Assembly (NCBI GenBank): GCA_049999725.1
Contig: JBNGIS010009152.1
Location: forward strand, 1 to 24,163
DNA from: Haplomitrium mnioides
Taxonomy: Eukaryota > Marchantiophyta > Haplomitriopsida > Calobryales
Length of the DNA stretch: 24,163 nt
Direction: 5' to 3'
Position numbers and translations under genes: made by a program. Position 1 is the first letter of the stretch. Each line of letters starts with the position of its first letter. Shown here piece after piece: positions 1-9,770 of the stretch. A model generated the notes under the pieces. The model did not search any database. It worked only from the letters and a program-made list of their open reading frames with translations, and was not told where the DNA came from.

Positions 1-602
1 TGTACGTCGTTCGTTCTGCTGGGCAAGTCCGATTCGCTCACGTGATGGCCCCCGACAAGTATCCTGACTGTCTTCCCCCTCGACTTCTTCTCCCGTAATC
101 CTTCTCGTGAATTCCTCCTTCTCGTGACTCCTCCCTCTTGATTCCTCTTCGATGTTGCTGGCTCCTTCCTCCCTCAATTCCTCCACGATTTATCCCCTTC
201 GATTTTTGCCCTCCTCTCCTCGAATCCCTCTGCCGCTCCATTCTGCTGATCTCCCTCTCACCTCTCCTTGATTTCCTCTTGATCACCCTTGTCAACTCTG
301 CCTTAGGAACGATTTGCTGGGAGTTCCTTTGATCCTCTTGTTAGCCCTCTTACCTGTCTTCTCTAGATCCCACAGGGCTTCCTCTCGGATCACAGGATCA
401 TTGACACTCCCTTGGAAAAACAGAAAGGAAAGGAAGAGAAGGGAAAAGAGGGAGAGAGGAGAAAAGTGCAAGGTTGGCATAACAACTATAAACAATAAAA
501 TACAAAGGGACGCATCTAACTGACGCAAACTTGAAAGAATGTACAAGGCTAGAAGCTCAGTAATCACAAAAAAAGAAAAAACGTAAACACACCCGGCCGA
601 CA
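1..602 (-). repeat. 3' LTR, partial (inner end of the element's 3' LTR)
   Basis: The first base corresponds to position 10042 of the complete LTR copy and the match runs gap-free to the terminal GGCCGACA at 595-602. The other copy ends GGCTGACA. The block contains a pyrimidine-rich stretch (about 60-300) and an AT-rich stretch with a purine run (about 410-560). In element orientation this is the U3 beginning of the LTR. Confidence 0.93.
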
Positions 603-605
603 TAA

Positions 606-615
606 CTCCCCTTTT
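606..615 (-). other. Polypurine tract
   Basis: On the element strand this reads AAAAGGGGAG, followed by TTA and then the 3' LTR start TGTCGG. In LTR retrotransposons such a tract, directly upstream of the 3' LTR, primes plus-strand DNA synthesis. Its position fixes both the element's orientation and the LTR boundary at 602. Between it and the pol stop lie about 230 bases without coding signal. Confidence 0.85.
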
Positions 616-843
616 AATTGTGCAGCGACCCCGCAAACACCCTTCCTCCTTCTGACCTTCTTGGGGTCCTCTATGGCCGCTGCTCTGATCTTCCTTGTTG
701 GGTACTTTAGTCAACCTGGTCACCACACTATGCACCACTCACACAACACACTGACACGAATGAACACAACTCACGACGCAACGCTAGCCAAACAAGTGTA
801 CAAGAAATTTCCACGGCTACTGTACACGACAACACCCTCCACC

Positions 844-1095
844 TTAATCCTCTTGATAGTAGTACCGCTTGAGCCGGTCGTAGTGGACCCGGTTGGGAAG
901 GTGTGCCCCTGTCATCGTGCTCAGCTCCACTGACCCATTGTCGTGAAGCACTCTCACCAAGTAGGGCCCCATCCACCGGGTATGCAGCTTCTCAAGAAAG
1001 TGCATAAACCTGCTGTCGTAGAGCAGCACTAGATCCCCTCTTGTGAAGTTGACTGGTCTCAGCTTCCTATCATGCTGCTTCTTAGTCAGCTGCTG
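844..1095 (-). pseudogene. Integrase C-terminal tail of pol (after a nonsense codon)
   Basis: This is the continuation of the integrase reading frame beyond an in-frame TAG at 1096-1098, running to a stop at 844-846. It encodes the SH3-like C-terminal part that follows the catalytic core, with the typical plant Ty3 pattern of RGDLVLLYD, then RWMGPYLV, and an ending at RLKRYYYQED. There is no chromodomain. The frame is the same as the main pol block, so only the TAG separates them. Without the stop, pol would end here, 228 bases before the polypurine tract. Confidence 0.85.
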
Positions 1096-3471
1096 CTAAT
1101 GTTCCAGTCTCTCGTGTGCGCCTGCACGGATCTCTTGTAAGGCCTCCAACTGGTGCACCCTTTCTGTTCGACTTGGGCCCTCCGTCATCCTCTCCTGCAC
1201 TGCCACCCGAGGTGTGGGGACTTCAAACTCCACCGGAACCAGCGAGTGTTGTCCAAAAACCAGGAAGTAAGGGCAGTGGCCCGTGGTGGTCTTGTAGGCC
1301 AGATTATAGGCGTGGGTGGCAGTTAGCAACTTCAGGTCCCAGTCCACCTTGTTGGCTGCTACTGTCTTGTTTAAGATTTTGCCCATAATCCCATTGGCCC
1401 TCTCTGTCAGCCCATTGGCCTTAGGGTGGTAGGCAGTGGTTTTGCGGTGCTTGACCAAGTACTTCCTTGTGAGATCACAAATGACCTGATTAACAAAGTG
1501 TGTCCCTTGGTCACTTACCAATTCCAACGGCGCCCCGAATCTGGTGAAGATCTGTTCGTAGAGGAACCGGGCCACCGTCGGTGCGCCATCTTTCATGGTC
1601 GCCCTTGCCTCTACCCACTTGGTAGCGTAGTCAGTCGAAAGCAGAATGTACCTGTTCTCGCGCCTCGTGGATGGAGTGATGGGCCCGATGAAATCAATCC
1701 CCCACTTCTCAAATGGGGCCAAGGGGATGATCGGAACCAGGGGATGGTGGCTCGCTGCTGCTGGTTTCCCGGTCCGCTGGCAGGCGTCACACCTCTTCAC
1801 AAAGAAGTGCACATCCCTATGTAGGGTGGGCCACCAATACTTAGCGTCCACGATTTTCCGGATGGTGATTTCTACCGCAAAATGCCCGCCGGCCTCTCCC
1901 TCGTGCATTGCCCGCATCACCACTGTGGACTGGTCCTTCTCCAGACACCTGCGTATCTGACCGTCCATGCCCTGCCTATGAAGCATTCCTTTGATCTTGA
2001 GAAAGGGCCTCACCTTTCTGAGAAACACCGCTGCTTGCTCTGGGTTGTGCCATGGGGGAATCTTCGCTGTCAAGAGGAACTCAATGATGTCCCCATATTC
2101 TGTTGGTCTCCCCTCCCGGATATGGAACAGGTCTTCATCAAGGAAGGTGTCCCCCACTCCCTCTACACTCGACTGCCCCTCAATCCTTGAGAAGAAGTCG
2201 GCATTTTGGTGTCTCTTCCCTGGCTTGACCCGCACCTCGAAGTCAAACTCCTGGAGCAGCAACATCCACCTTGCCACTCTCCCCGTCAGGTCTGGCTTGT
2301 TGACCATGTATTTGAGGGCATCATGATCGGTGTGAAACACCACCTTGTAATGCAACAGGTAGTGCCGGAACTTCTTCAAGGAGTAGATTATCCCTAGGGC
2401 CTCACGGTCAGTAGGCGAGTAATTCTTCTCTGCCGCTGAGAGGAGCCTACTGGCAAAGTAGATTGGGTGGTCCCGGCCCTCCTCATCGAGTTGGCTCAGA
2501 ACTGCCCCCACACAGAAGCTCGAGACATCCACCATCACATGGAACTCCTTGGTCCAGTTTGGGGGTGCCAGGACAGGCGCATTGGCCAATCGCCTCTTGA
2601 GCTCATTAAAGCTGGATCTTCTGGGCTCCGTTGGCTCAAAGTCATTGCCCTTCTTCACCATCTTTGTTAGGTGGTAGGCTACTAGGGCAAATTTTGGGAT
2701 GAACCTCCTATAGTAGCCCACACAGCCCAGAAAACCCTGCACCTCTACCAAACACGTTGGGAATGCCACTCCCAGCCATACTGCCACCTTCTCTTGGTCC
2801 ACGGCAATCCCATGGCCGGAGACCCTATGCCCCAGCAGAATTCCTTCCTTCACTGCAAAGAAACATTTCCCCGAGTGCAGCCGCAGTCCCATCTCTCTGC
2901 ATCGCTGAAATGTGAGCCGCACATGCTCCTCATGATCCTTGACCTTGCCGTACACCACGAAGTCATCTATGAAAATTTCGAGGAACTTCTTGAGGTAGTC
3001 ACGGAACATGTTCATCATTAGTCTCTGGAAAGTACCTGGCGCGTTGCAGAGACCAAACGGCGTCCATAAAAAAACGAACACTCCCCACTCCGTTGTGAAG
3101 GCAGTTTTTAATTGGTCCTCCTCCCTTATCCACACCTGGTTGAAACCGGAGTAACCATCCATGAAACTATAGACTTCCTGGCCCGCCACCAGGTCTAGCA
3201 CACCATCAGTAAAAGGCAGAGGGTAGTGGTCCTTCTTGGTCACCGCATTCAGCTTGTGGTAGTCTTGGCACACCCTGATTTTTGGCTTCCCGTCCAAGCC
3301 TGCCTTCTTTGGCACCGCCACCAAGGGGGACACCCATTCATTGTTCAGTACAAGGTAGATGAATCCTACCTCTAGGAGCTTATCCACCTCCTCTTTCACC
3401 AATAGGGAGAAGCGTGGGTTCATTCAGTACTGCCGCTACCGTACGAGGGTAGCATTATCTTCCAAGTCAAT
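1096..3471 (-). pseudogene. pol: Pol: reverse transcriptase, RNase H, integrase
   Basis: The long open block is 1096-3423 (775 codons from the ATG at 3423). The same frame extends upstream to about 3471 through TGA 3424-3426 and TAG 3436-3438. Residues are counted from the ATG. RT covers about 1-250, with the metal-binding Asp at 89 (FMDGYSG) and FIDD at 151-154. RNase H covers about 290-412, with D299, E341, D366 and D409. Integrase has the zinc motif H507, H514, C545, C548 and the DD35E triad D577, D638, E674 (36 residues from D638 to E674). All catalytic residues are present, so the chemistry was intact recently. The enzymes copy element RNA to cDNA and insert it. The real start lies upstream in a Gag-Pol polyprotein; the ATG at 3423 is internal to the RT domain. 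Family identification is very secure. Confidence 0.95.
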
Positions 3472-3967
3472 TCCCTAGTTCTCTGGGCACGCCCCTCAGG
3501 TCCGTATGGCTCCATGCAAACACATCGCTGAAGTTCCCTAAGGTCTGCATGAAGGCTCTCTCAGCCCCCCGGTTTAAGGCGAAACCAAGCTGAAAGGTCC
3601 TCCCACCAGGGGCCGTTATCTCTCTGTACTGCTCTGCCCGGATGACCTCCACCCTGTTTCTGTTCGTGGAGTCACAGTCTGACTCCAAGTGGGCGAGTCG
3701 TTGGCCACCTATAGCAGGCTTCTTGTCAGGCTCCCCTATCCTCATTTGGTGATCATCCTCCCCTGGGATGATAGCTGCAGTCAACTCCCCTTTTATCTCA
3801 AGTCTAGGGCTGGATGTGGATGCCCCTGACTCCCCTTTTTGCTCAGGTCCAGAGCTGAGGGTTGGCACTCCTGCCTTAGCCTCCGTCGTGCCCCAAATTC
3901 CAAAGACAGAAGTCTCCAACTAGTTGACCTTGGCTTCGGTTTTGCCCAAAAAATTGGCCTCTATCAT
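3467..3967 (-). pseudogene. Pol linker between protease and RT (frame-shifted)
   Basis: This segment reads one frame away from both the gag-protease block and the RT block. Its start ATG at 3965-3967 overlaps the gag-protease stop TGA (3964-3966) as ATGA. It is interrupted by TAG at 3920-3922. The C-terminal part (DVFAWSHTDLRGVPRELG) is the conserved segment that precedes RT in plant Ty3 elements, so this is pol sequence. The frame returns to that of RT at about 3470. The middle is low-complexity, acidic and of unknown role. Whether the two frame changes are indels in a former single ORF or reflect a native ORF boundary cannot be decided from one copy; given the other lesions, indels seem likelier. 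Confidence 0.75.
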
Positions 3968-5748
3968 GCACTCACCAATCTCAACCAGTAAGTGTCCTCG
4001 TCTTCTGACTCCTCTTCCACCGACCACTCTGTGTCATACTCCTTATCCTCCGTGGTCTCTCCCTCATGTGGGACAGGGCCGTAATGCACCACTGTCCTGC
4101 CAGGTCTGAACACCAAGGTGGAATCTCCCCAATTGTGCATCACTTTGGCTCCATACAGCCAAGGCCTCCCGATCAAAACGGGGTATGGGGAACTCCTTAT
4201 TGGTCTCATCACCAAGTAGTTCAGTGCGAACTCCTTCCCCCCAATCCAGGTGGGCACCTTCAGCAAGGCTCCCAAGGGCTTTACCCTAGATCCATCCGCC
4301 AACCGCATAATCCTTTCGGTCGGAGAGAAATTCTTGAAGCCCAGCCGGTGGGCAGTCTCCTCCACCATGATGTTCACTCCCGCCCCTCCATCCACTGGAA
4401 CCAAGGACAGAGTACACCCCGCAATCTGGATGTCTATCTCAAGAGCTCCCTTATCTTTGCAAATCATCCTCAAGTCAGCGGTGGTGCCCACCGTGGGGAG
4501 CTTCCTTTTCTGTTTGGTGCACATGAGTAGCTCCCGGAGCTGCCTTTTGTATACATGGCTGTTCCTGATCAACTGACCTACGGTTGCAGTGACCGGGTAG
4601 TCCCTCACATCCCTCTGGATGCTGTAGGGCGCGCAAGTGCTGGTTGGGGGTTGGGGCGCAGGGTCTTGCTTGGCCTGCTCAGCGCCATTTCTGCGATTGA
4701 CCTCCTGCAGGGTCTTCTCCGTCGCTTGCTGAGCTTCGGCTGCTTCCAAGGCTTCTAGCTGCCTTCTGACCTCCTCCTCTTGCCGTGGATAGAATAATTT
4801 CGGGTGCTCCCTTTTGTAATCTGAATCCTCCTCGGTGGGTAGCACGTTTGCAGACCTCTCCTTTCTCCGAGCCTGCTTGGACTTTCCTTTTGCTTTGGCC
4901 CTGGCCGCAGCCCTGGTGGCCACTCTGTAGCAATCCTCCTCCACTGGGGTCTCCACTTCTGGAAACTCTGCCCCATGCTCCCATGAGGTGGTCACCAGGT
5001 TGATTGCCGCCGGTGGAGGTGCTTGTTGGGCCGAGTTAGGAGGCAGCTCCTGCTTTCTGGTATGGAGGCAATTGTGGGCCAGATGCCCTTCCCTTTTGTA
5101 GCTGGTACACAATGGCGGTGGCACGCCATACCCTTGCTTCCTGGGCTCGGGGCAATTTGGGGAAATGTGGCCTAGTTGCCCACAGTTCCAGCACACCATT
5201 ACCCTGGTCCGGTTCGGGCCTGGGCCTGCCCCCTCTGGTCTGACCTGCCCCCATGCCGCTGATTGGCCAGGCACTAGATTGACAGGTCTACCTACCATTG
5301 TTCGGGGAGTGCTGACCACCTGGTATACAAGTTCGGGTGGCTCCTCTTGCACATACTCCACCTCTTCCCGGTACCACTCTAGTGGATCCTCCCGTACATA
5401 ATGGATGGGCGCCCCACTCATGGGGCATTCTTGCGGGGAGTGTCCGTGACTTCCGCACTTCACACACCACACATGAGTTCTCCATGCCAGCGATTTTTTG
5501 CCCTCCGGCTTCAGACTTGCAAAGTGGACGGTCATGGCCTCCATTTGTGATCGAAGCTCCTCGATCTGGCCCTTCATTTCTTTTGTATTTTCCATGGGGT
5601 CTTTCAATCCCCTCCTCTTGCTGGTTTCTGCCCCAGCACCTCTGTCATAGGATCGATGGGCTTTTTTCTCCTTGCCCTCCTTGTGCCGATCATGTTTCTT
5701 GGCCCTCTTCTCTTTGGCCTCCTTTTTCTTTTTGCTCCCCTTTTTCTT
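3964..5748 (-). pseudogene. Gag nucleocapsid (zinc knuckles) and aspartic protease
   Basis: The frame is open from 5748 to TGA 3964-3966. Residues below are counted from the ATG at 5607, an internal Met. A short coiled-coil-like start (about 5-30) is followed by CCHC zinc knuckles: C48, C51, H56, C61 and C139, C142, H147, C152. A third knuckle at 167-180 has Tyr170 where the second Cys should be. A charged Glu/Lys/Ala-rich stretch (about 225-310) follows. The retroviral-type protease is at about 390-480, with VDGGAGVNIM (Asp406) and the later IGRPWL motif. DGG in place of DSG is, as I recall, normal in plant Tat-like elements. Knuckles bind element RNA and the protease matures the polyprotein. 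The upstream frame continues through TAG 5749-5751 into gag. Confidence 0.88.
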
Positions 5749-5985
5749 CTACCTCCTGTGGGACCTTTCATCCTCTGAGCTGTCGGGGCTGCTCTCGCTC
5801 TCTGATTCCGACTCTAAAGAGGAGCTATGATCAGAGCTATCCTCCTGACTGGAGCTCTCTGAAGAACTGTCAGAATCATGTCTTCTCTTTGACTTTCTCT
5901 TGGAGCTTGCCACCTTGGCCTTGATGTAGGATTGGGCTTCCTCCACTGCTTCCTCTAGGCATGTGGGTTTGGACCTCCTCACCTA
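5749..5985 (-). pseudogene. Gag charged Ser/Asp/Glu-rich linker
   Basis: This lies in the same frame as gag upstream and the zinc-knuckle block downstream, bounded by TAG 5983-5985 and TAG 5749-5751. It begins with a short helix-like part and then a Lys/Arg-rich to Ser/Asp/Glu-rich low-complexity tract (positions about 5760-5880). It separates the capsid-like and nucleocapsid-like parts. Downstream of TAG 5749-5751 the frame goes on as a Lys-rich stretch to the next block. It has no enzymatic motif. Confidence 0.7.
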
Positions 5986-6594
5986 GGCCCCTAGACTCCT
6001 GGGTAGGGCCGAAATAAACCAGGAGGTTAGCATCCCATCCGATGCAGGGGGGTTAATCTTCCTGGCCATCCTCTGGAACCTTTGAAGAAACTTCCTTACA
6101 GATTCGTGCTTCTTCATCTCCATTTGCCCTATCTTGATCAAGGCCTCGGACTCCCCTCCTATCTTTTTGAACTCCTCTAGGAAGGCTGCCTTGAAGTTGT
6201 CCCAATTTCTTTTGGTGGCCTCCGGTAGTGTTTGGTACCAAGGGCCAACCTCCCCTTTTAACACCCCAGGGAGAATGGCCTCCTTAATAAGGTTCTCCCC
6301 ATTTGCGTAGGCTGTCCCCTCAAATTCATCCAACCACTCATCTGGGTCCTCCCTTGTAGATCCCCTGAACGTCTTGTATTTGAATCGGGACCTCTGTGTT
6401 ACATGCCCCACATTGGCCATTGGGGTTGCGGTTGGTATGGGACCAAAAGCTCTGACTGCCCTTTCCAAGTTTCTCCCACTTCTGAGTGAGATCCCTCCTT
6501 TATCCAACCCGGCCAACCTCCTTGGCTGGTCTTCTTCCACTTCTGGTGCTAGGCTGCTCCCAGAATTCCAGAATTGTTTTCCTTGCTCAACTGT
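5983..6594 (-). pseudogene. gag: Gag core (retrotransposon capsid-like domain)
   Basis: The frame opens after TGA 6595-6597 and runs to TAG 5983-5985. It contains the plant retrotransposon gag domain, seen as the run from DPDEWLDEFE, through GEVGPWYQTLP and the W-D-F-K-AF-EEF pattern, to SVRKFLQRFQRMARKI. This domain builds the virus-like particle. There is no in-frame ATG between the upstream stop and 6420; the first is ATG 6418-6420 (MANVGHV), just before the conserved core. The true start may be lost, lie elsewhere, or be that internal Met. The TAG at 5983-5985 truncates the protein before the zinc knuckles. Confidence 0.88.
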
Positions 6595-6640
6595 TCACTC
6601 AACAAATTAATGCTAGGTTAATTTTCCAGAATTCTTTTGT

Positions 6641-6656
6641 CCCACCGTGATTGCCA
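6641..6656 (-). other. Primer binding site (tRNA-Arg-like, degenerate)
   Basis: The element strand here reads TGGCAATCACGGTGGG, starting with the TGG that pairs to tRNA CCA ends. It lies 14 bases inside the 5' LTR end at 6671. The pattern resembles the TGGCGACTC-n-GCTGGGG primer site that I recall for plant Tat/Ogre elements (tRNA-Arg), which also tolerate a spacer of around ten bases. Several positions differ, some consistent with C-to-T decay. The tRNA identity is inferred, not established. Confidence 0.5.
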
Positions 6657-8408
6657 AAAAATTTTGTTAATGTCAGCCCCCTAGTCGGAGCCTTAACTCT
6701 TTTCCGACAGAGTTTCCCCCACTTAAGGGCTGACTTAGTGTTTTGGGACGTTTTATGGGAGGGGCTTTGCACCGAATGGACCCCAAATTCTACTTACCAA
6801 CGCAGGAGTGCCTACAGAACACTCAACACACCCAAGCACACCACCCAAGCACACACGCCTTCTTCCAAAGTCCGCAGATGCTGGTCACTCCCATTCTTCA
6901 GGCCTTAACCTCAAAAGGTGCCACTTGGAAGACAGGGGCAGATAGAACAGAGCATCTGACTCTTGACTGTGAGGGCCTCTTGGTGGTTCCTCTCTTGAGA
7001 GCCTCAATGGGTTCTTACTTGTCTCCCAGTCCTGGCCACTAGCAAACAATTGCTTCAGCAGCCCACTTGCTCATGCACATTCATTTCTCAAGGCATACAC
7101 TAGTAGGCGGTTATACTGCTGAGTCAATTCCAAACTATACTTCAGGAGCCCAGAACTGGACCCAATCACCAGGTTTACAAACGGGAAACAAGTCCCAGCA
7201 TCCAATTATCACAATATACTGCTGTTAGTTCTAACTTCCCCTTCCAGGGTGTCCTCAGGACTTGACAAATGGAATGCAGGTACTCTAATTACTAAGAACT
7301 CCACAGAACTACAAACAGAACACAAATCTAACTAGACACATGCACCTATACACATTTGCACATACACCTTGCCCCGCCAACATTGCAGGCCTGTCCACCT
7401 CTCAAGAGCCAATCTCTCCTCCAACTTTCCTTCCACAACTCCAGTATTCCTCTGACTCTTCACCCACGCACTCAAATCCAGATAGTTTTTCAACTTCTCT
7501 TGCGAGAAGCCCTGAATTTACTTCCTCAAGCTCGGAAGAGGATTTCTTTAACTTCCACCTCTGGAAGACAGTCCTCTCGACTGTTGGCCACCCACTCCAC
7601 CTTGAGCTTCGAAGGGATCTTCTCTGCAGTGCGCGGGCACTAACACAGCCACTCCTCTCTTGACTCCACAAGATTTTAACACCAGCAACCTTCTTCGAAT
7701 GCTGCTGGGACTGATCTCCTGCACAAATCAAAGCTGAGATGACACTAGGACCCCCCCTTGGCTGCCCCTCACGAAATACAAACTGAAAGAATCCTCTTCT
7801 CCTCTGAGTGTTGGTCCACCTCCAAATGTTGGTCCGCCTTCAAATATGAGTACACCTGAGTAGTCAGAGCCTCTAGAGCCTCCTGCTCAGCGATTCCCAG
7901 CATCTCCTCAGTCCACCTCCACCTTGTGATGGCCTTCTTTCACGAGTCCACCCACTTCACCCAAGGTCTTACGAGAACTCTCTCCTTCGTATCTCGCTGC
8001 TTTCTCTGCACCAAAAAAAAGTCCCCGTAGCTTCAGCGCAAGCCCATCTATCCCCGCGCTTGTTTCCCCTCCCAGCCTTTACGATTCATCACCGCCCTTT
8101 CTTGGAAGTCCCTGTTTCACTTATCTAACGGCCGAGAGGTGCATCTCGCCTTTTTACCTGGCTCGTATGTGAGTTTCTTACTAGATTTAGAGGGTGAAAA
8201 TTACTCCAATAGCTGCACCTTGTCAATTACTTTCCAACAAGACTGATTTCACGCGAAACTGACACTTGTAGCTCTGGCAATCGGCATTTGAATCGACACA
8301 CCTTTTTCCTTTGCGTTTTCCTAGTGTTAGCTTGACAACCCGTGAGATTCCTCGGACGTCGGACAGCTGACATGTGGCGCGTCGAGGGAGCCCGTTGGAT
8401 TCGAAAGT

Positions 8409-8708
8409 CTCAAGATTCCCGAGGGATCTCTAATATTCCCGTACATTCCCAGATTCCGCAGAGGTGCCACGTCATCCGCAAAGCTCAAGATTCCCGAGGA
8501 ATCTCTAGTATTCCCACAGATTCCGAGAGGCCCGTATGAGCGCCACATCATCCGCAAAGCACAAGATTCCCAAGGAATCTCAATACTCCCGCAGATTTTG
8601 AGAGACCCGCATGAGCGCCACGTTTTCGCAAAGCACAAGATTCCCGAGGAATCTCCAATACTCCCGCAGATTCTGAGAGACCCGCATGAGCGCCACGTTT
8701 CTGCAAAA
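8409..8708. repeat. Four tandem units of 74-76 bp in the LTR
   Basis: Units start at 8409, 8484, 8560 and 8634. Each begins with CAAGATTCCCGAGG or a close variant and ends with a GCCACGT-type motif followed by GCAAA. Units 3 and 4 are the most alike. The array lies in the probable promoter part of the LTR and multiplies the ACGT-containing site. Confidence 0.85.
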
Positions 8709-8714
8709 TGCCCC

Positions 8715-8851
8715 GGAACCCCGCCGTCACTTCTCGGAATTCCACCGTCGCTTCGCGGAACCCCACAGTCGCCCTTCGGAACCCCATCGTTGCTCTTCTG
8801 AACCTCGCCGTTGCTCTTCGAAAGCCTACCGTTGCTCTTCGGAACCTCGCC
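8715..8851. repeat. 21-bp minisatellite, six full units plus a partial
   Basis: Units start at 8715, 8736, 8757, 8778, 8799, 8820 and 8841, close to GGAACCCCnCCGTTGCTCTTC. Because 21 is a multiple of three, every frame that stays open shows a seven-residue protein repeat (for example FRRATVG on the minus strand); these are by-products of the DNA repeat. Confidence 0.85.
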
Positions 8852-9194
8852 ACGTCATCCATAGCTGCGCCGCCCGACGCCGCCCCGCAAAGGGGTAGGC
8901 GGACCGATGCAGTTGACTAGATTACGCGGTTGACCCGCGCTGACTCCTCTTCCGCGGATGCCACGTCATCCGCAAAATAATCCCTCGCTGAGTAAGAACG
9001 TTACTTGTTATCGTTGTTTCAGCACCCGCTCGCAACAAGAACCGAGGCTCCCTTTGCTTAACTTATCGTCTGCTTGATATAAGAACTATGGCGCGCTCCT
9101 TTTCAAATTTTCAGCGTTGCCTTGTCGAACTTTGGTCCTCGCCATTTCCGGAACTGCGATATGTCCTCCTTTCGGATGTTTGTCCCTTGCTTCT

Positions 9195-9770
9195 CCTTCT
9201 TGCCGGATCGTCGTTCCATCACCTTTTCGAGATTTCCTGATCTTCCTCTGGTCAAATTGTCGATGAATCACCTTTTCGCTATCTTGATCTTCCCTTGGCC
9301 GGAACTTCGTTTGGTCACCCTTTCGGCCCTCTGCGATTTTTTTCTTGTCGGATCGTCGCTTGATCACCTTTTCGGCACCCCTTTTTCCCTTCTGGTCAGG
9401 CCCGTGATAGATTGCCTTTACGGCGCTCTTTCTTTGCTCCCCAGTTGGCTCCTCGACTGAACCCTGCTAAGAGGAATCTCCACATAGGGAGGTTGATCGG
9501 AACCCCGGTAACTAGGGCTCGCCACATAGGAAGGCTAAGCCCCGTTAAGGTTTGCGCTAAATCACCTTTTCGTCGTCTTCGGAAGCCCTCTTGGCGGATC
9601 CGCAATAAATCGCCATTTTGGTAGCCTTCGGTACTCCTCCAGTCAGACCCTTTCGGCTCTCTTCCCTTGCCTCTTGCCGGATCATTGATAGGTCGTCCTT
9701 TCGGCTGCTGATCCCTTGCTTCTTCTGTTGGTCGGATCATTGACAGATCACCTTTTCGCCGTTGTCCCTT
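9195..9770. repeat. Degenerate ~50-bp repeat array in the LTR
   Basis: Copies of a module close to GGATCnTCG...ATCACCTTTTCGGC recur near 9217, 9271, 9323, 9362, 9411, 9560, 9608, 9690 and 9745, at about 40-80 base spacing. The same module fills 21870-22420 and, in the opposite orientation, 15455-15715. It is therefore a shared trait of this LTR lineage. Confidence 0.7.

Noticed and set aside
4066-5924. Long plus-strand frames opposite gag-protease
   Set aside because: They are shadows of the GC-rich minus-strand coding region. The minus frames carry zinc knuckles and protease motifs, the plus frames none.
8715-8851. Regularly spaced repeats that might suggest a CRISPR array
   Set aside because: The 21-bp units are directly adjacent without unique spacers, in a plant retrotransposon LTR.
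8548-8862. Open minus-strand frame with seven-residue repeats (FRRATVG)
   Set aside because: It is a translation of the 21-bp DNA minisatellite inside the LTR. The opposite strand also gives open repeated frames, and no protein family fits.
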